Shown here: positions 1-5,512 of the stretch, piece after piece | Layout of the letters: every line of letters starts with the position of its first letter | How positions within the stretch are numbered: position 1 is the first letter of the stretch | Origin: Reyranella sp. | GTDB taxonomy: Bacteria; Pseudomonadota; Alphaproteobacteria; Reyranellales; Reyranellaceae | Length of the DNA stretch: 11,958 nt | Assembly: GCA_004296815.1 (NCBI GenBank) | Contig: SCVT01000107.1 | Coordinates: forward strand, 1 to 11,958 | Direction: 5' to 3' | Position numbers and translations under genes: made by a program | The notes under the pieces: model-generated | Databases searched by the model: none | What the model was told of the DNA's origin: nothing | The model's input: the letters and a program-made list of their open reading frames with translations, nothing else

Positions 1-235
1 TCTGGATCACCACCTCGACCGAGCTCTGCGGCACGTCGGCATCGTCGACGTGCACATGGCCCTGCCAGTTCTTGAAGCTGCCGGTCGTACGGAAGATGCG
101 GGAATCGCCGATCGCGAACTCGATGATGCCGCGCGTGCCTTCGATCGTGAGTTCCTCGCGCGCCGGGGCAGGCTGAACCGAGGCCGCGAAAGCGACGGCG
201 GCGAGCAACGAGAGGGGAAGGACGCTAGTTCGCAA
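1..235 (-). CDS. YceI-family exported protein (partial, C-terminus outside window)
   Basis: About 78 N-terminal codons are visible before the left edge. The product opens with Arg, a hydrophobic stretch and a PAPA-type cleavage site near residue 25, so a Sec signal peptide is likely. The mature part reads as the first strands of a YceI-type beta barrel: a TIEG start, an EFAIGDSRIF segment, then TTGSFKNWQGHVHVDD followed by SSVEVVI, matching the family pattern of a 'F.v..S....G.F..f.G.v..d' stretch before an 'SvevtI' strand. YceI proteins are periplasmic and known members bind long isoprenoid lipids or quinones; the ligand here is not predictable. I chose a TTG start at 235-233 because it gives the complete signal peptide and has GAGGAG at 251-246, ten bases upstream. 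It overlaps the end of the PhyH gene by 11 bases, so the two are probably cotranscribed and coupled. Without the C-terminal part the family call is good but not certain. Confidence 0.78.
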   Translation of the reverse strand, partial: MRTSVLPLSLLAAVAFAASVQPAPAREELTIEGTRGIIEFAIGDSRIFRTTGSFKNWQGHVHVDDADVPQSSVEVVIQ

Positions 236-1115
236 CGACCGGCTGCTCCTCGTAGGTGGAGAAGAAACGGCGGCCGGAGCCGCGCTGGTTCTCGTAGATC
301 GAGCCCTGGTGATCGGCCGGCGGCAGCGGCATGCGGACGGGTGCGGGCCGGACGCGCGGCTCGATGTTGGGCTGGCCCAGCACCATGCGGCTGTTGAACT
401 CGTCGAAGTCGGCGATGCCCATCAGCGGCCAGGCGTCGGCGGCCGTGTATTCGTGCAGCAGCAAGCGGCGCTGGCGGTTGGAACGATTGAGGGCCGAGCC
501 ATGGACGAGGCGGGCGTGATGGATCGTCATCGACCCGGCCGGCCCCATCAACGGCACCGCCTTGTCGATGTCGAGGCTGCAGGCCTGCGGGTCGAGGGCA
601 CCGCAGAAGCGGCCATTGGCATGATGATCGTATGTCGGGCCGTGATGCGTGCCCGGCATCACCAGCAGCGGGCCGTTCGCATCGTCGCAATCGTCGAGAT
701 AGATGCCGGTCGCCAGCACATCGTCGTTGGTGTGAGGGTAGAACGCCCAATCCTGATGCCATTCGACGGGAGAGCCGTAGCCTGCCGACTTCATGTTGAG
801 CTTGCCGCCGTAGAGGCGGATGTCGGGACCGAGCAACTGGCTCAGGATCGAGGTGATCTTGCGATCGCGCGTCAACGCCTTGAAGAAGTCGTAGCGCTTG
901 AAGATCGCCGGCTTCAGTCGGCGCACCCTGGGAAGGGCGGCGCTGTGACTGGCTTCGAGATCGTAGAGGTCGTCGTTTGCCGAGACGCCACGGGCATCGG
1001 CGACGATGCGATCCGTGAGCGAGCGCAGCTCGGCGAGCTGCTCGCCCTGGATCAGGCGCGGGATGACGAGATAGCCGTCGCGACGGTAGGTCTCGATTTG
1101 CTGTTCGGTCAGCAT
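225..1115 (-). CDS. Phytanoyl-CoA dioxygenase (PhyH)-family Fe(II)/2-oxoglutarate oxygenase
   Basis: Predicted cytosolic 296-residue enzyme, normal length for bacterial PhyH proteins. The N-terminus (LTEQQIETYRRDGYLVIPRL) is the typical PhyH opening. The double-stranded beta-helix core carries the iron ligands His120 and Asp122 in a W-H-Q-D motif, and the distal His205 in VHGS, followed by a basic run to Arg217 that should hold 2-oxoglutarate. A MPGTHHGP segment at 153-160 is also characteristic. The family hydroxylates or halogenates small molecules using O2 and 2-oxoglutarate; intact ligands favour hydroxylation, but the substrate cannot be read from sequence. An in-frame GTG at 1157 would add 14 residues. 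The ATG at 1115 is preferred because it begins the conserved family N-terminus and has a TATGAT hexamer six bases upstream. No Shine-Dalgarno is visible. It is the first gene of a leftward operon with the YceI gene and is divergent from a second Fe/2OG oxygenase. Confidence 0.9.
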   Translation of the reverse strand: MLTEQQIETYRRDGYLVIPRLIQGEQLAELRSLTDRIVADARGVSANDDLYDLEASHSAALPRVRRLKPAIFKRYDFFKALTRDRKITSILSQLLGPDIRLYGGKLNMKSAGYGSPVEWHQDWAFYPHTNDDVLATGIYLDDCDDANGPLLVMPGTHHGPTYDHHANGRFCGALDPQACSLDIDKAVPLMGPAGSMTIHHARLVHGSALNRSNRQRRLLLHEYTAADAWPLMGIADFDEFNSRMVLGQPNIEPRVRPAPVRMPLPPADHQGSIYENQRGSGRRFFSTYEEQPVVAN

Positions 1116-1121
1116 GTCGAA

Positions 1122-1127
1122 ATCATA
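1122..1127 (-). promoter_or_regulatory. Candidate -10 element for leaderless PhyH transcript
   Basis: Read on the minus strand this is TATGAT, five of six bases of the sigma-70 consensus. It is followed by six bases (TTCGAC) and then the ATG at 1115, which would put transcription start on the A of the start codon. No Shine-Dalgarno sequence lies in front of that ATG, which fits a leaderless mRNA. I see no convincing -35 hexamer. Confidence 0.42.
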
Positions 1128-1148
1128 GCACGGGAGGCCGGCTTCACC

Positions 1149-1154
1149 GATAAT
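1149..1154 (+). promoter_or_regulatory. Candidate -10 element for the rightward oxygenase operon
   Basis: GATAAT, five of six bases of TATAAT, followed by six bases (CACGCT) and the ATG at 1161, again placing the expected transcription start on the start codon. The only purine-rich SD-like string, GGGAGG at 1132-1137, is over 20 bases from the ATG and too far to act. No good -35 is seen. The two divergent -10 elements are 21 bp apart, so polymerase bound at one would cover the other. Confidence 0.42.
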
Positions 1155-1160
1155 CACGCT

Positions 1161-1793
1161 ATGGCGAGCCGTGCCCTATTTCCGACACTTGTCTATCGCG
1201 AGTCCCTCGTCGACAGGAGCTGGCGGCGCTTCAACCAGGATCTCGCCGACGAGTGCCAGTCGCTGGCCGTCTCCGATGCGGCGGGACAGCGCTGGTCCGC
1301 TAAGCACTACATCGGTGGATATACCTCCTACGGCTCTCTGGACCGGCTGCATCTCGTCTCGTCGCTGTTCGCGCGGTTGCGTCGGCGCATCGACAGCCAT
1401 GTGAAGGCCTTCGCCGGCGACCTCCACTACAACCTCTCGGGCCGGACGCTCGCCATGACCGACTGCTGGGCGAACGTCATGCCGGCCGGCACGGTCCACT
1501 CCTTGCATCTTCATCCCGGGTCGGTGATCAGCGGGACCTACTACGTCTCGGTCCCGAAGGGCGCGGGGGCGCTCAAGTTCGAGGATCCGCGGCTCGCGGC
1601 GCAGATGGCTACACCGCCCCGGCGGTCGAATGCGCCGGAGGCTTTTCAATCCTTCGTGAGCGTACCTGCGAGCGACGGTGATCTCGTGCTGTTCGAGAGC
1701 TGGCTGCGCCACGAGGTGCCGCCGGCACGCTTCTCCGGCGAGCGCATCTCGATTAGCTTCAACTACGCATGCCCGCCCAAGACGGGCCGCTGA
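1161..1793 (+). CDS. TIGR02466-like putative 2OG-Fe(II) oxygenase
   Basis: Predicted cytosolic protein of 210 residues resembling the small putative 2OG-Fe(II) oxygenases of the TIGR02466 / 2OG-FeII_Oxy_5 group. It starts with ALFPTLVYR, a typical opening. The core has DCWANVMPAG at 101-110, the hallmark HLHPGSVISGTYYV at 116-129 (His116 or His118 as iron ligand), FEDPR at 140-144, then LFESWLRHEVPP at 177-188 with distal His184, and ERISISFNY with Arg195 as likely 2-oxoglutarate ligand. I could not assign the acidic iron ligand with confidence; no clean H-x-D is present. The family has no well-established substrate. The frame is open far upstream to 309, but that is antisense to PhyH; ATG 1161 gives the family start. 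It is the first gene of a four-gene rightward operon; the amidohydrolase follows after 12 bases. Confidence 0.82.
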   Translation: MASRALFPTLVYRESLVDRSWRRFNQDLADECQSLAVSDAAGQRWSAKHYIGGYTSYGSLDRLHLVSSLFARLRRRIDSHVKAFAGDLHYNLSGRTLAMTDCWANVMPAGTVHSLHLHPGSVISGTYYVSVPKGAGALKFEDPRLAAQMATPPRRSNAPEAFQSFVSVPASDGDLVLFESWLRHEVPPARFSGERISISFNYACPPKTGR

Positions 1794-1805
1794 AGGGACT
1801 TCACG

Positions 1806-2633
1806 ATGCGCACTTCCGTTCTGGCTCTTTCAATGGTCGTCGCGGCCGGCATTGCTCCGGCGGGCGCCGACGAGCTGCCGATCTTCGATGCCCACATGCA
1901 CTACAGCCACGATGCCTGGACGGTGGTGCCACCGAAGGAAGTGGTCGAGATCCTGAAGAAGGCAGGCGTGAAGCGCGCCATGGTGTCGAGCTCGAACAAC
2001 GAGGGCACCAAGATGCTGCAGGACGTGGCGCCCAACGTGATCGTGCCGGAGCTCAGGCCCTACCGCTCGCGCGGCGAGATCGGGACCTGGGCGAAGGATC
2101 CGACCCTGATCCCGTTCCTCCAGGACTTGCTGTCGAAGCGCAAGTACGTGGCAATCGGCGAGTTCCACATCTACGGAGCCGACGCCGATCTGCCCAACAT
2201 GCGCAAGGTCGTCGACCTCGCCAAGCAGTACGGCCTCTATCTCCACTCTCACTCCGACGCCGACGCGGTCGACCGGCATTTCCAGCAGGATCCGAACGCC
2301 AAGGTCCTGTGGGCGCACTCCGGCTTCGAGCGGCCCGAGAAGGTGCGCGAGATGCTGCGCAAGTACTCGACCCTGTGGTGTGATCTCGCGTTCCTGACCT
2401 CGCACGCCAACAACGGAAAGGTGGCGCCCGGCTGGCGCGAGGCCTTCATGGAATTCCCGGATCGCTTCGTCGTCGGCACCGACACCTTTACGCCGGAGCG
2501 CTGGCACTACGTGATCGAGCACGCACGCTGGTCGCGCCAGTGGCTGTCCGACCTGCCGCCCGATGTCGCGCGCAAGATCGCCTACGAGAACGGCGATCGC
2601 CTCTTCGGCAACCACGCCGGAGCGCAACGTTGA
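1806..2633 (+). CDS. Exported amidohydrolase-family (Amidohydro-rel/PF04909-like) metal-dependent hydrolase
   Basis: A 275-residue protein with a signal peptide at about 1-21 (MRTSV, hydrophobic run, PAGA cleavage), so the mature enzyme is predicted periplasmic. The TIM-barrel amidohydrolase signature is complete: D-A-H-M-H at 28-32 gives the first two metal ligands, G-E-F-H at 118-121, L-H-S-H-S-D at 146-151, A-H-S-G at 170-173, and G-T-D-T at 224-227 with Asp226 as catalytic base and metal ligand. This layout fits the PF04909 family, which includes decarboxylases and lactone or amide hydrolases; the exact reaction is not predictable. Most PF04909 enzymes are cytosolic, so export is notable and matches the exported products of the next two genes. 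AGGGA at about 1794-1798 is a plausible SD. Its TGA stop overlaps the TTG start of the next gene. Confidence 0.86.
   Translation: MRTSVLALSMVVAAGIAPAGADELPIFDAHMHYSHDAWTVVPPKEVVEILKKAGVKRAMVSSSNNEGTKMLQDVAPNVIVPELRPYRSRGEIGTWAKDPTLIPFLQDLLSKRKYVAIGEFHIYGADADLPNMRKVVDLAKQYGLYLHSHSDADAVDRHFQQDPNAKVLWAHSGFERPEKVREMLRKYSTLWCDLAFLTSHANNGKVAPGWREAFMEFPDRFVVGTDTFTPERWHYVIEHARWSRQWLSDLPPDVARKIAYENGDRLFGNHAGAQR
2619..2622 (+). promoter_or_regulatory. Shine-Dalgarno deciding the TTG start of the YtkA-like gene
   Basis: GGAG lies seven bases before TTG 2630. It supports the TTG start overlapping the preceding TGA, rather than the ATG at 2540 in the same frame, which would put the gene deep inside the amidohydrolase and bury the signal peptide. 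Confidence 0.7.
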
Positions 2634-3031
2634 GATTTGTCGCCGCGCTGCTCGCGGTCGTCCTGGCATCACCGGCATTCGCCGACTGCCCGCTCGACCT
2701 CGGCCGCGGCACCGGCTGGGTGGTGTTCTCCAATCACTACATGCTCGCCTTCCGCTCGGATCCGCTGCGCATCGAGACCGGCGAGCCGTTCGCCCTGGTC
2801 CTCAACGTCTGCACCAAGAACGGCAAGCCCGCGGAGCTGGTGGCGGTCGATGCGCAGATGCCCGAGCACCGGCACGGCATGAACTACCGGCCGACCATCG
2901 TGGGTGCGGACAACGGGCGCTATCGCGCCGAGGGTCTGGTGTTCCACATGCCGGGCCGCTGGGAGCTCACCTTCGACGTGCGCGCAGGCGAGGAAACCGA
3001 ACGCCTGACGCACGACATCATCCTCAAGTGA
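2630..3031 (+). CDS. Small exported YtkA/FixH-like protein with His/Met cluster (candidate copper or partner protein)
   Basis: A 133-residue protein with a clear signal peptide ending at SPAFA (residue 18); the mature form is about 115 residues and periplasmic. It matches the YtkA-like / FixH-like beta-sandwich pattern: GEPFALVLNVC at 51-61, then a P-E-H-R-H-G-M motif at 78-84, NYRPTI, GRYRAEGLVFHMPGRWEL at 96-113. Met77, His80, His82, Met84, His106 and Met107 form a concentrated set of possible Cu ligands. Cys20 and Cys61 could form a disulfide. Relatives are, from memory, sometimes labelled 'auxin-binding protein', for which I see no basis. TTG start and TGA of the previous gene overlap as TTGA; its own TGA overlaps the GTG of the di-heme gene as GTGA. 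Such tight coupling to a MauG-like gene suggests that it is the partner or substrate of that enzyme, or a metal carrier; this is inference. Confidence 0.74.
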   Translation: MRFVAALLAVVLASPAFADCPLDLGRGTGWVVFSNHYMLAFRSDPLRIETGEPFALVLNVCTKNGKPAELVAVDAQMPEHRHGMNYRPTIVGADNGRYRAEGLVFHMPGRWELTFDVRAGEETERLTHDIILK

Positions 3032-4200
3032 CGCGCCTCCTGCTGCTGCTTGCGCTGCTCGCCGGTGGGGCCGGCGCAAGCAACGCGCAGCAGCTTCTCG
3101 ACTGGTCGGCCGACGAGATCGCCAGCGTGGGCCAGCACGGGCCGTGGCCGCCGCCGCCCGTGCGCGACCCCTCGAACCGTGTTTCCGGAATGCCGGCAGG
3201 CATCCTGCTCGGCGAGCACCTCTTCAACGACCTCAGGCTCTCCGGGGACGGCCGGATGAGCTGCGCGACCTGCCATCAGGCCGGCCGGGACTGGAGCGAC
3301 GGGCTCGCCAAGGCGAGGGGCAACGTCGAGCTGGACCGCCGCACGCCGACGCTGTGGAACGTGGGCTATCTCCATTGGTTCGGCTGGGACGGGGCGGGCG
3401 ATTCGCTCTGGGCGCAGAGCATCCGGCCGCTGCTCGATCCGCGCGAGATGAACGGCGGCCCGGCGCGGCCCGCGACGCTCCTGCGCTCCGATGCCCAACT
3501 CGCCTGCGGCTACGGCAAGGCGTTCGGCGAGAAGCCCGGCATCGACGATGAGAAGCTGCTGGTCGACACCGCCAAGGCGTTGGCGGCGTTCCAGGCGACG
3601 CTGGTCAGCCCGCGCACGTCGTTCGACGACTTCCGAGACGCGTTGGTCGCGGGTGATCGCGACCGTGCCGCCCGCTATCCGCTGGCCGCCCAGCGCGGCC
3701 TCAAGCTGTTCATCGGATCGGCCAACTGCAACCTCTGCCACCTCGGGCCGCGCTTCACGAGCGGAGAGTTCGGCGATGTCGGCATTCCCTTCTTCGTGCG
3801 GCCAGGCGAAGTCGATACGGGCCGGCATGGCGGGCTCGGTCGGCTCGCCGCCAGCCCGTTCAACCTGCTCGGCAAATACAATGACGACCCGACGGGCGCC
3901 AGTGCGCGACGCACCCGCCATGTTCAGCGCCAGCACACCAACTTCGGCGAGTTCCGCGTGCCGGGCCTGCGCCAGGTCGGTCGCGGTGGTCCCTATATGC
4001 ACAATGGCAGCGTCCTCACGCTCGAGGATGTCGTGAAGCACTATTCCGAAGTGAGTCCCGATCGCCTGCACAGCGACGGTGTGCCTGTCGTGCGACCGCT
4101 CGCGCTCTCGAAGGAGCAGAGCGCCGATCTCGTGTCCTTCTTGCGCACGCTCGACACCGAAGTACCGCCGCGTCCGGCCGCGCCGCCGCTCTGCCCCTAG
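3028..4200 (+). CDS. Di-heme cytochrome c peroxidase / MauG-family protein
   Basis: A 390-residue exported protein: signal peptide of a Leu-rich run with GASNA cleavage near residue 20. Two c-type haem attachment motifs are present, CATCH at 79-83 and CNLCH at 234-238, spaced as in bacterial di-haem peroxidases and MauG. Other family marks are LGEHLFNDLRLSGDG before haem 1, RRTPTLWNVGY at 104-114, and near the C-terminus FRVPGLRQV followed by GPYMHNGSVLTLEDVVKHY at 321-339. Classical members reduce H2O2; MauG oxidises Trp residues of a partner protein via a bis-Fe(IV) state. Which axial ligand sits on the second haem cannot be settled by eye. The GTG start at 3028 overlaps the upstream stop by four bases and gives a full signal peptide; no SD is seen, so reinitiation is likely. 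The TAG stop shares CTAG with the convergent ruvX stop. Confidence 0.92.
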   Translation: MTRLLLLLALLAGGAGASNAQQLLDWSADEIASVGQHGPWPPPPVRDPSNRVSGMPAGILLGEHLFNDLRLSGDGRMSCATCHQAGRDWSDGLAKARGNVELDRRTPTLWNVGYLHWFGWDGAGDSLWAQSIRPLLDPREMNGGPARPATLLRSDAQLACGYGKAFGEKPGIDDEKLLVDTAKALAAFQATLVSPRTSFDDFRDALVAGDRDRAARYPLAAQRGLKLFIGSANCNLCHLGPRFTSGEFGDVGIPFFVRPGEVDTGRHGGLGRLAASPFNLLGKYNDDPTGASARRTRHVQRQHTNFGEFRVPGLRQVGRGGPYMHNGSVLTLEDVVKHYSEVSPDRLHSDGVPVVRPLALSKEQSADLVSFLRTLDTEVPPRPAAPPLCP

Positions 4201-4673
4201 CGCAGGCGGGCCAGCGCGCTTTCCAGGATCCAGGCCGCCGCGGCAGCATCGACGCGCTCCGCACGCTTGGCGCGGCTCATGTCGTAGTCGTCGATCATGC
4301 CGCGCGTCACGGCCGCGGTGCTCATGCGCTCGTCCTGCATGACGACGGGCAGCGCGGCGATCGCCGGCGGTCCGTGGTTCGCGATATTGGTGACGAACTG
4401 ACGGACCGACTGGCAGCGTGGTCCCTCGGTGCCGTCCATGTTGAGCGGCAGGCCGACCGTAAGCGCCTTGATCTCGTGCTTGCGTACCAGCTCGTCGAGA
4501 GTCACGAGGTCGGCGGCAAGCTTGGTGCGCTTTACGGTCGTGAGAGGCGTCGCAAGCATGCGCAGCGCGTCCGAGGTCGCGACCCCGATCGTCTTGCTGC
4601 CGACGTCGAGCGCCATCAGCCGTCCGTCGCGGACGAGCAGGGCCTTCAGTTCGGGGAAGTCGACGACCGGCAT
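4197..4673 (-). CDS. ruvX: RuvX/YqgF putative Holliday junction resolvase / pre-16S rRNA nuclease
   Basis: A 158-residue cytosolic RNase H-fold nuclease, usual length for the family. Motifs in order: LMALDVGSKTIGVATSD at 19-35 with first catalytic Asp23; ALTVGLPLNMDGTEG at 70-84; DERMSTAAV at 114-122 with the second acidic pair Asp114/Glu115; and D-A-A-A-A-A-W-I-L at 142-150 with the C-terminal Asp142. Escherichia coli YqgF processes the 5' end of pre-16S rRNA; relatives were named for Holliday junction cleavage. ATG 4673 is one base after the stop of the alpha/beta hydrolase, so the two are cotranscribed; further upstream starts would lie inside that gene. In many alphaproteobacteria ruvX sits near gatC-gatA, and here gatCA lies about 3.4 kb away beyond the antiporter, so the neighbourhood appears expanded by the hydrolase and antiporter. 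Confidence 0.94.
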   Translation of the reverse strand: MPVVDFPELKALLVRDGRLMALDVGSKTIGVATSDALRMLATPLTTVKRTKLAADLVTLDELVRKHEIKALTVGLPLNMDGTEGPRCQSVRQFVTNIANHGPPAIAALPVVMQDERMSTAAVTRGMIDDYDMSRAKRAERVDAAAAAWILESALARLR

Positions 4674-4674
4674 G

Positions 4675-5442
4675 TCAGGCGGCCTTGCTGTCGAGCCAGG
4701 TGGCGGCCTCGTCGGCGATCTTCTCCCAGCCCGGCTGGCCCAGCACCCAATGCCCCTGGCCGCTGTACTCGACATACTGCGAGACGTGCTGGAACCGACG
4801 CGAGGTGCGGCGCACGACGTCGGGCGGCACGAGCCTGTCCTTCTCGGCGGCCACGAACAGCAGCGGTGCCGTCACGGTCCGTGGATCGACATGCGCCGCC
4901 TTGCCGCCGTCCAGCCAGGGCAGGGCGATCTCGAACAGAGCGCGACCGGACTCGTGGACGAAGCCCGCATGGGTCGCGGTGCCTTCGGCAGGGTCGGTGG
5001 TGTTGAACGTGTGGGACAGTGCTTCCGCGAGCGTGGCGCGGTGCGGCTTGCGCCACCAGGCCCAGGTGAGCTGGATGCGGGCGAAGGCGAGCAGGTTCGA
5101 GGGCCGGATCGCCACGACGCTGGAGGGCGGTGCGGGGGTGAGCAGGACGCCGGCTTTGGCGAGGCCCTTGGCGCAGAGCAGGAGCGCGATCAGGCCTCCC
5201 ATGGAGTGGCCGATCACGACCGGCTTCTCCGGCAAGCCCTGGATCGTCGCCTCGAGATCGGCCACGTAGTCGTTGAGACTGGTCTCGCCGAGCCCTGCCG
5301 ACGGGGTGCCGGGCGGCGCCTCGTGGTGGCGCAGCGACGGCGCCAGTGTCTGCCAGCCACGGGACTCCAGGAACGGGCGCCAGTTTCGCCAGACGTCCGA
5401 TGTTCCCCACATGCCGTGAATCAGGACTGCCAAGCGGGCCAT
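4675..5442 (-). CDS. Alpha/beta hydrolase (lysophospholipase/esterase-like)
   Basis: A 255-residue cytosolic alpha/beta-hydrolase-fold protein with no signal peptide. LAVLIHGMWGTSDVW at 4-18 gives strand 3 and the oxyanion-hole HGM. The nucleophile elbow is G-H-S-M-G-G at 78-83 (Ser80), the acid is Asp202 in AAEKDRLVPP, and the base is His231 in GQGHW. A cap region with many Trp and Ala residues lies between about 112 and 190. Family members include monoglyceride lipases, esterases and C-C hydrolases; the substrate is not determinable. ATG 5442 begins the fold directly and has a TATAAC hexamer seven bases upstream with no SD, suggesting a leaderless mRNA. The same frame stays open upstream for more than 2 kb opposite the antiporter, but this is a high-GC antisense artefact. 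It is the first gene of the operon with ruvX. Confidence 0.9.
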   Translation of the reverse strand: MARLAVLIHGMWGTSDVWRNWRPFLESRGWQTLAPSLRHHEAPPGTPSAGLGETSLNDYVADLEATIQGLPEKPVVIGHSMGGLIALLLCAKGLAKAGVLLTPAPPSSVVAIRPSNLLAFARIQLTWAWWRKPHRATLAEALSHTFNTTDPAEGTATHAGFVHESGRALFEIALPWLDGGKAAHVDPRTVTAPLLFVAAEKDRLVPPDVVRRTSRRFQHVSQYVEYSGQGHWVLGQPGWEKIADEAATWLDSKAA

Positions 5443-5449
5443 GGTCGAG

Positions 5450-5457
5450 GTTATAAG
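5450..5457. promoter_or_regulatory. Palindromic TTATAA serving as candidate -10 in both directions
   Basis: TTATAA at 5451-5456 is its own reverse complement. Rightward it gives TATAAG (5452-5457), seven bases before ATG 5465; leftward it gives TATAAC (5455-5450), seven bases before ATG 5442. Each matches the sigma-70 -10 consensus at five of six positions in an otherwise GC-rich region. No strong -35 is visible for either direction. Confidence 0.42.
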
Positions 5458-5464
5458 GCGGGCG

Positions 5465-5512
5465 ATGGATCGGGTCGACAGGACCCGAACGAAAGGGTGC
5501 TTCGTCAGGTGA
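5465..5512 (+). CDS. Candidate 15-codon leader ORF ahead of the antiporter
   Basis: ATG at 5465 opens a frame of 15 codons (M-D-R-V-D-R-T-R-T-K-G-C-F-V-R) ending in TGA at 5510-5512. That TGA overlaps the antiporter GTG at 5509 as GTGA, the same overlap seen between two genes earlier in the window. The ATG lies seven bases after a -10-like TATAAG; an AAGG at 5455-5458 could alternatively act as its SD. If translated, it would deliver ribosomes to the GTG by coupling. There is no protein-level evidence, and 15 codons can arise by chance. Confidence 0.35.
   Translation: MDRVDRTRTKGCFVR
5470..5488 (+). repeat. Perfect 7-bp hairpin in the antiporter leader
   Basis: TCGGGTC (5470-5476) and GACCCGA (5482-5488) are exact reverse complements around a 5-base loop (GACAG). 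The hairpin lies inside the candidate leader ORF, ending 20 bases before the GTG start. No U-run follows, so it is not a simple intrinsic terminator; RNA structure controlling access to the antiporter start, or an inverted protein-binding site, are the alternatives. Confidence 0.5.

Noticed and set aside
309..1160. Long plus-strand extension of the TIGR02466-like oxygenase frame upstream of 1161.
   Set aside because: It is antisense to PhyH, which has intact catalytic motifs, and shows no domain of its own. Family start is at ATG 1161.
1771..1787. GCCCG/CGGGC 5-bp inverted repeat near the end of the TIGR02466-like gene, considered as a terminator.
   Set aside because: Short stem, 7-base loop, inside coding sequence, and no U-run; the next gene starts 12 bases after the stop.
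165..1870. The leader peptides of the YceI protein and the amidohydrolase look alike (R-T-S-V-L-x-L-S).
   Set aside because: The DNA encoding them differs at most wobble and several other positions, and signal peptides converge easily; no evidence of duplication.
4429..5508. Possible long N-terminal extension of the antiporter.
   Set aside because: It would overlap ruvX and the alpha/beta hydrolase in antisense and has no membrane segments; the first antiporter helix starts right after GTG 5509.
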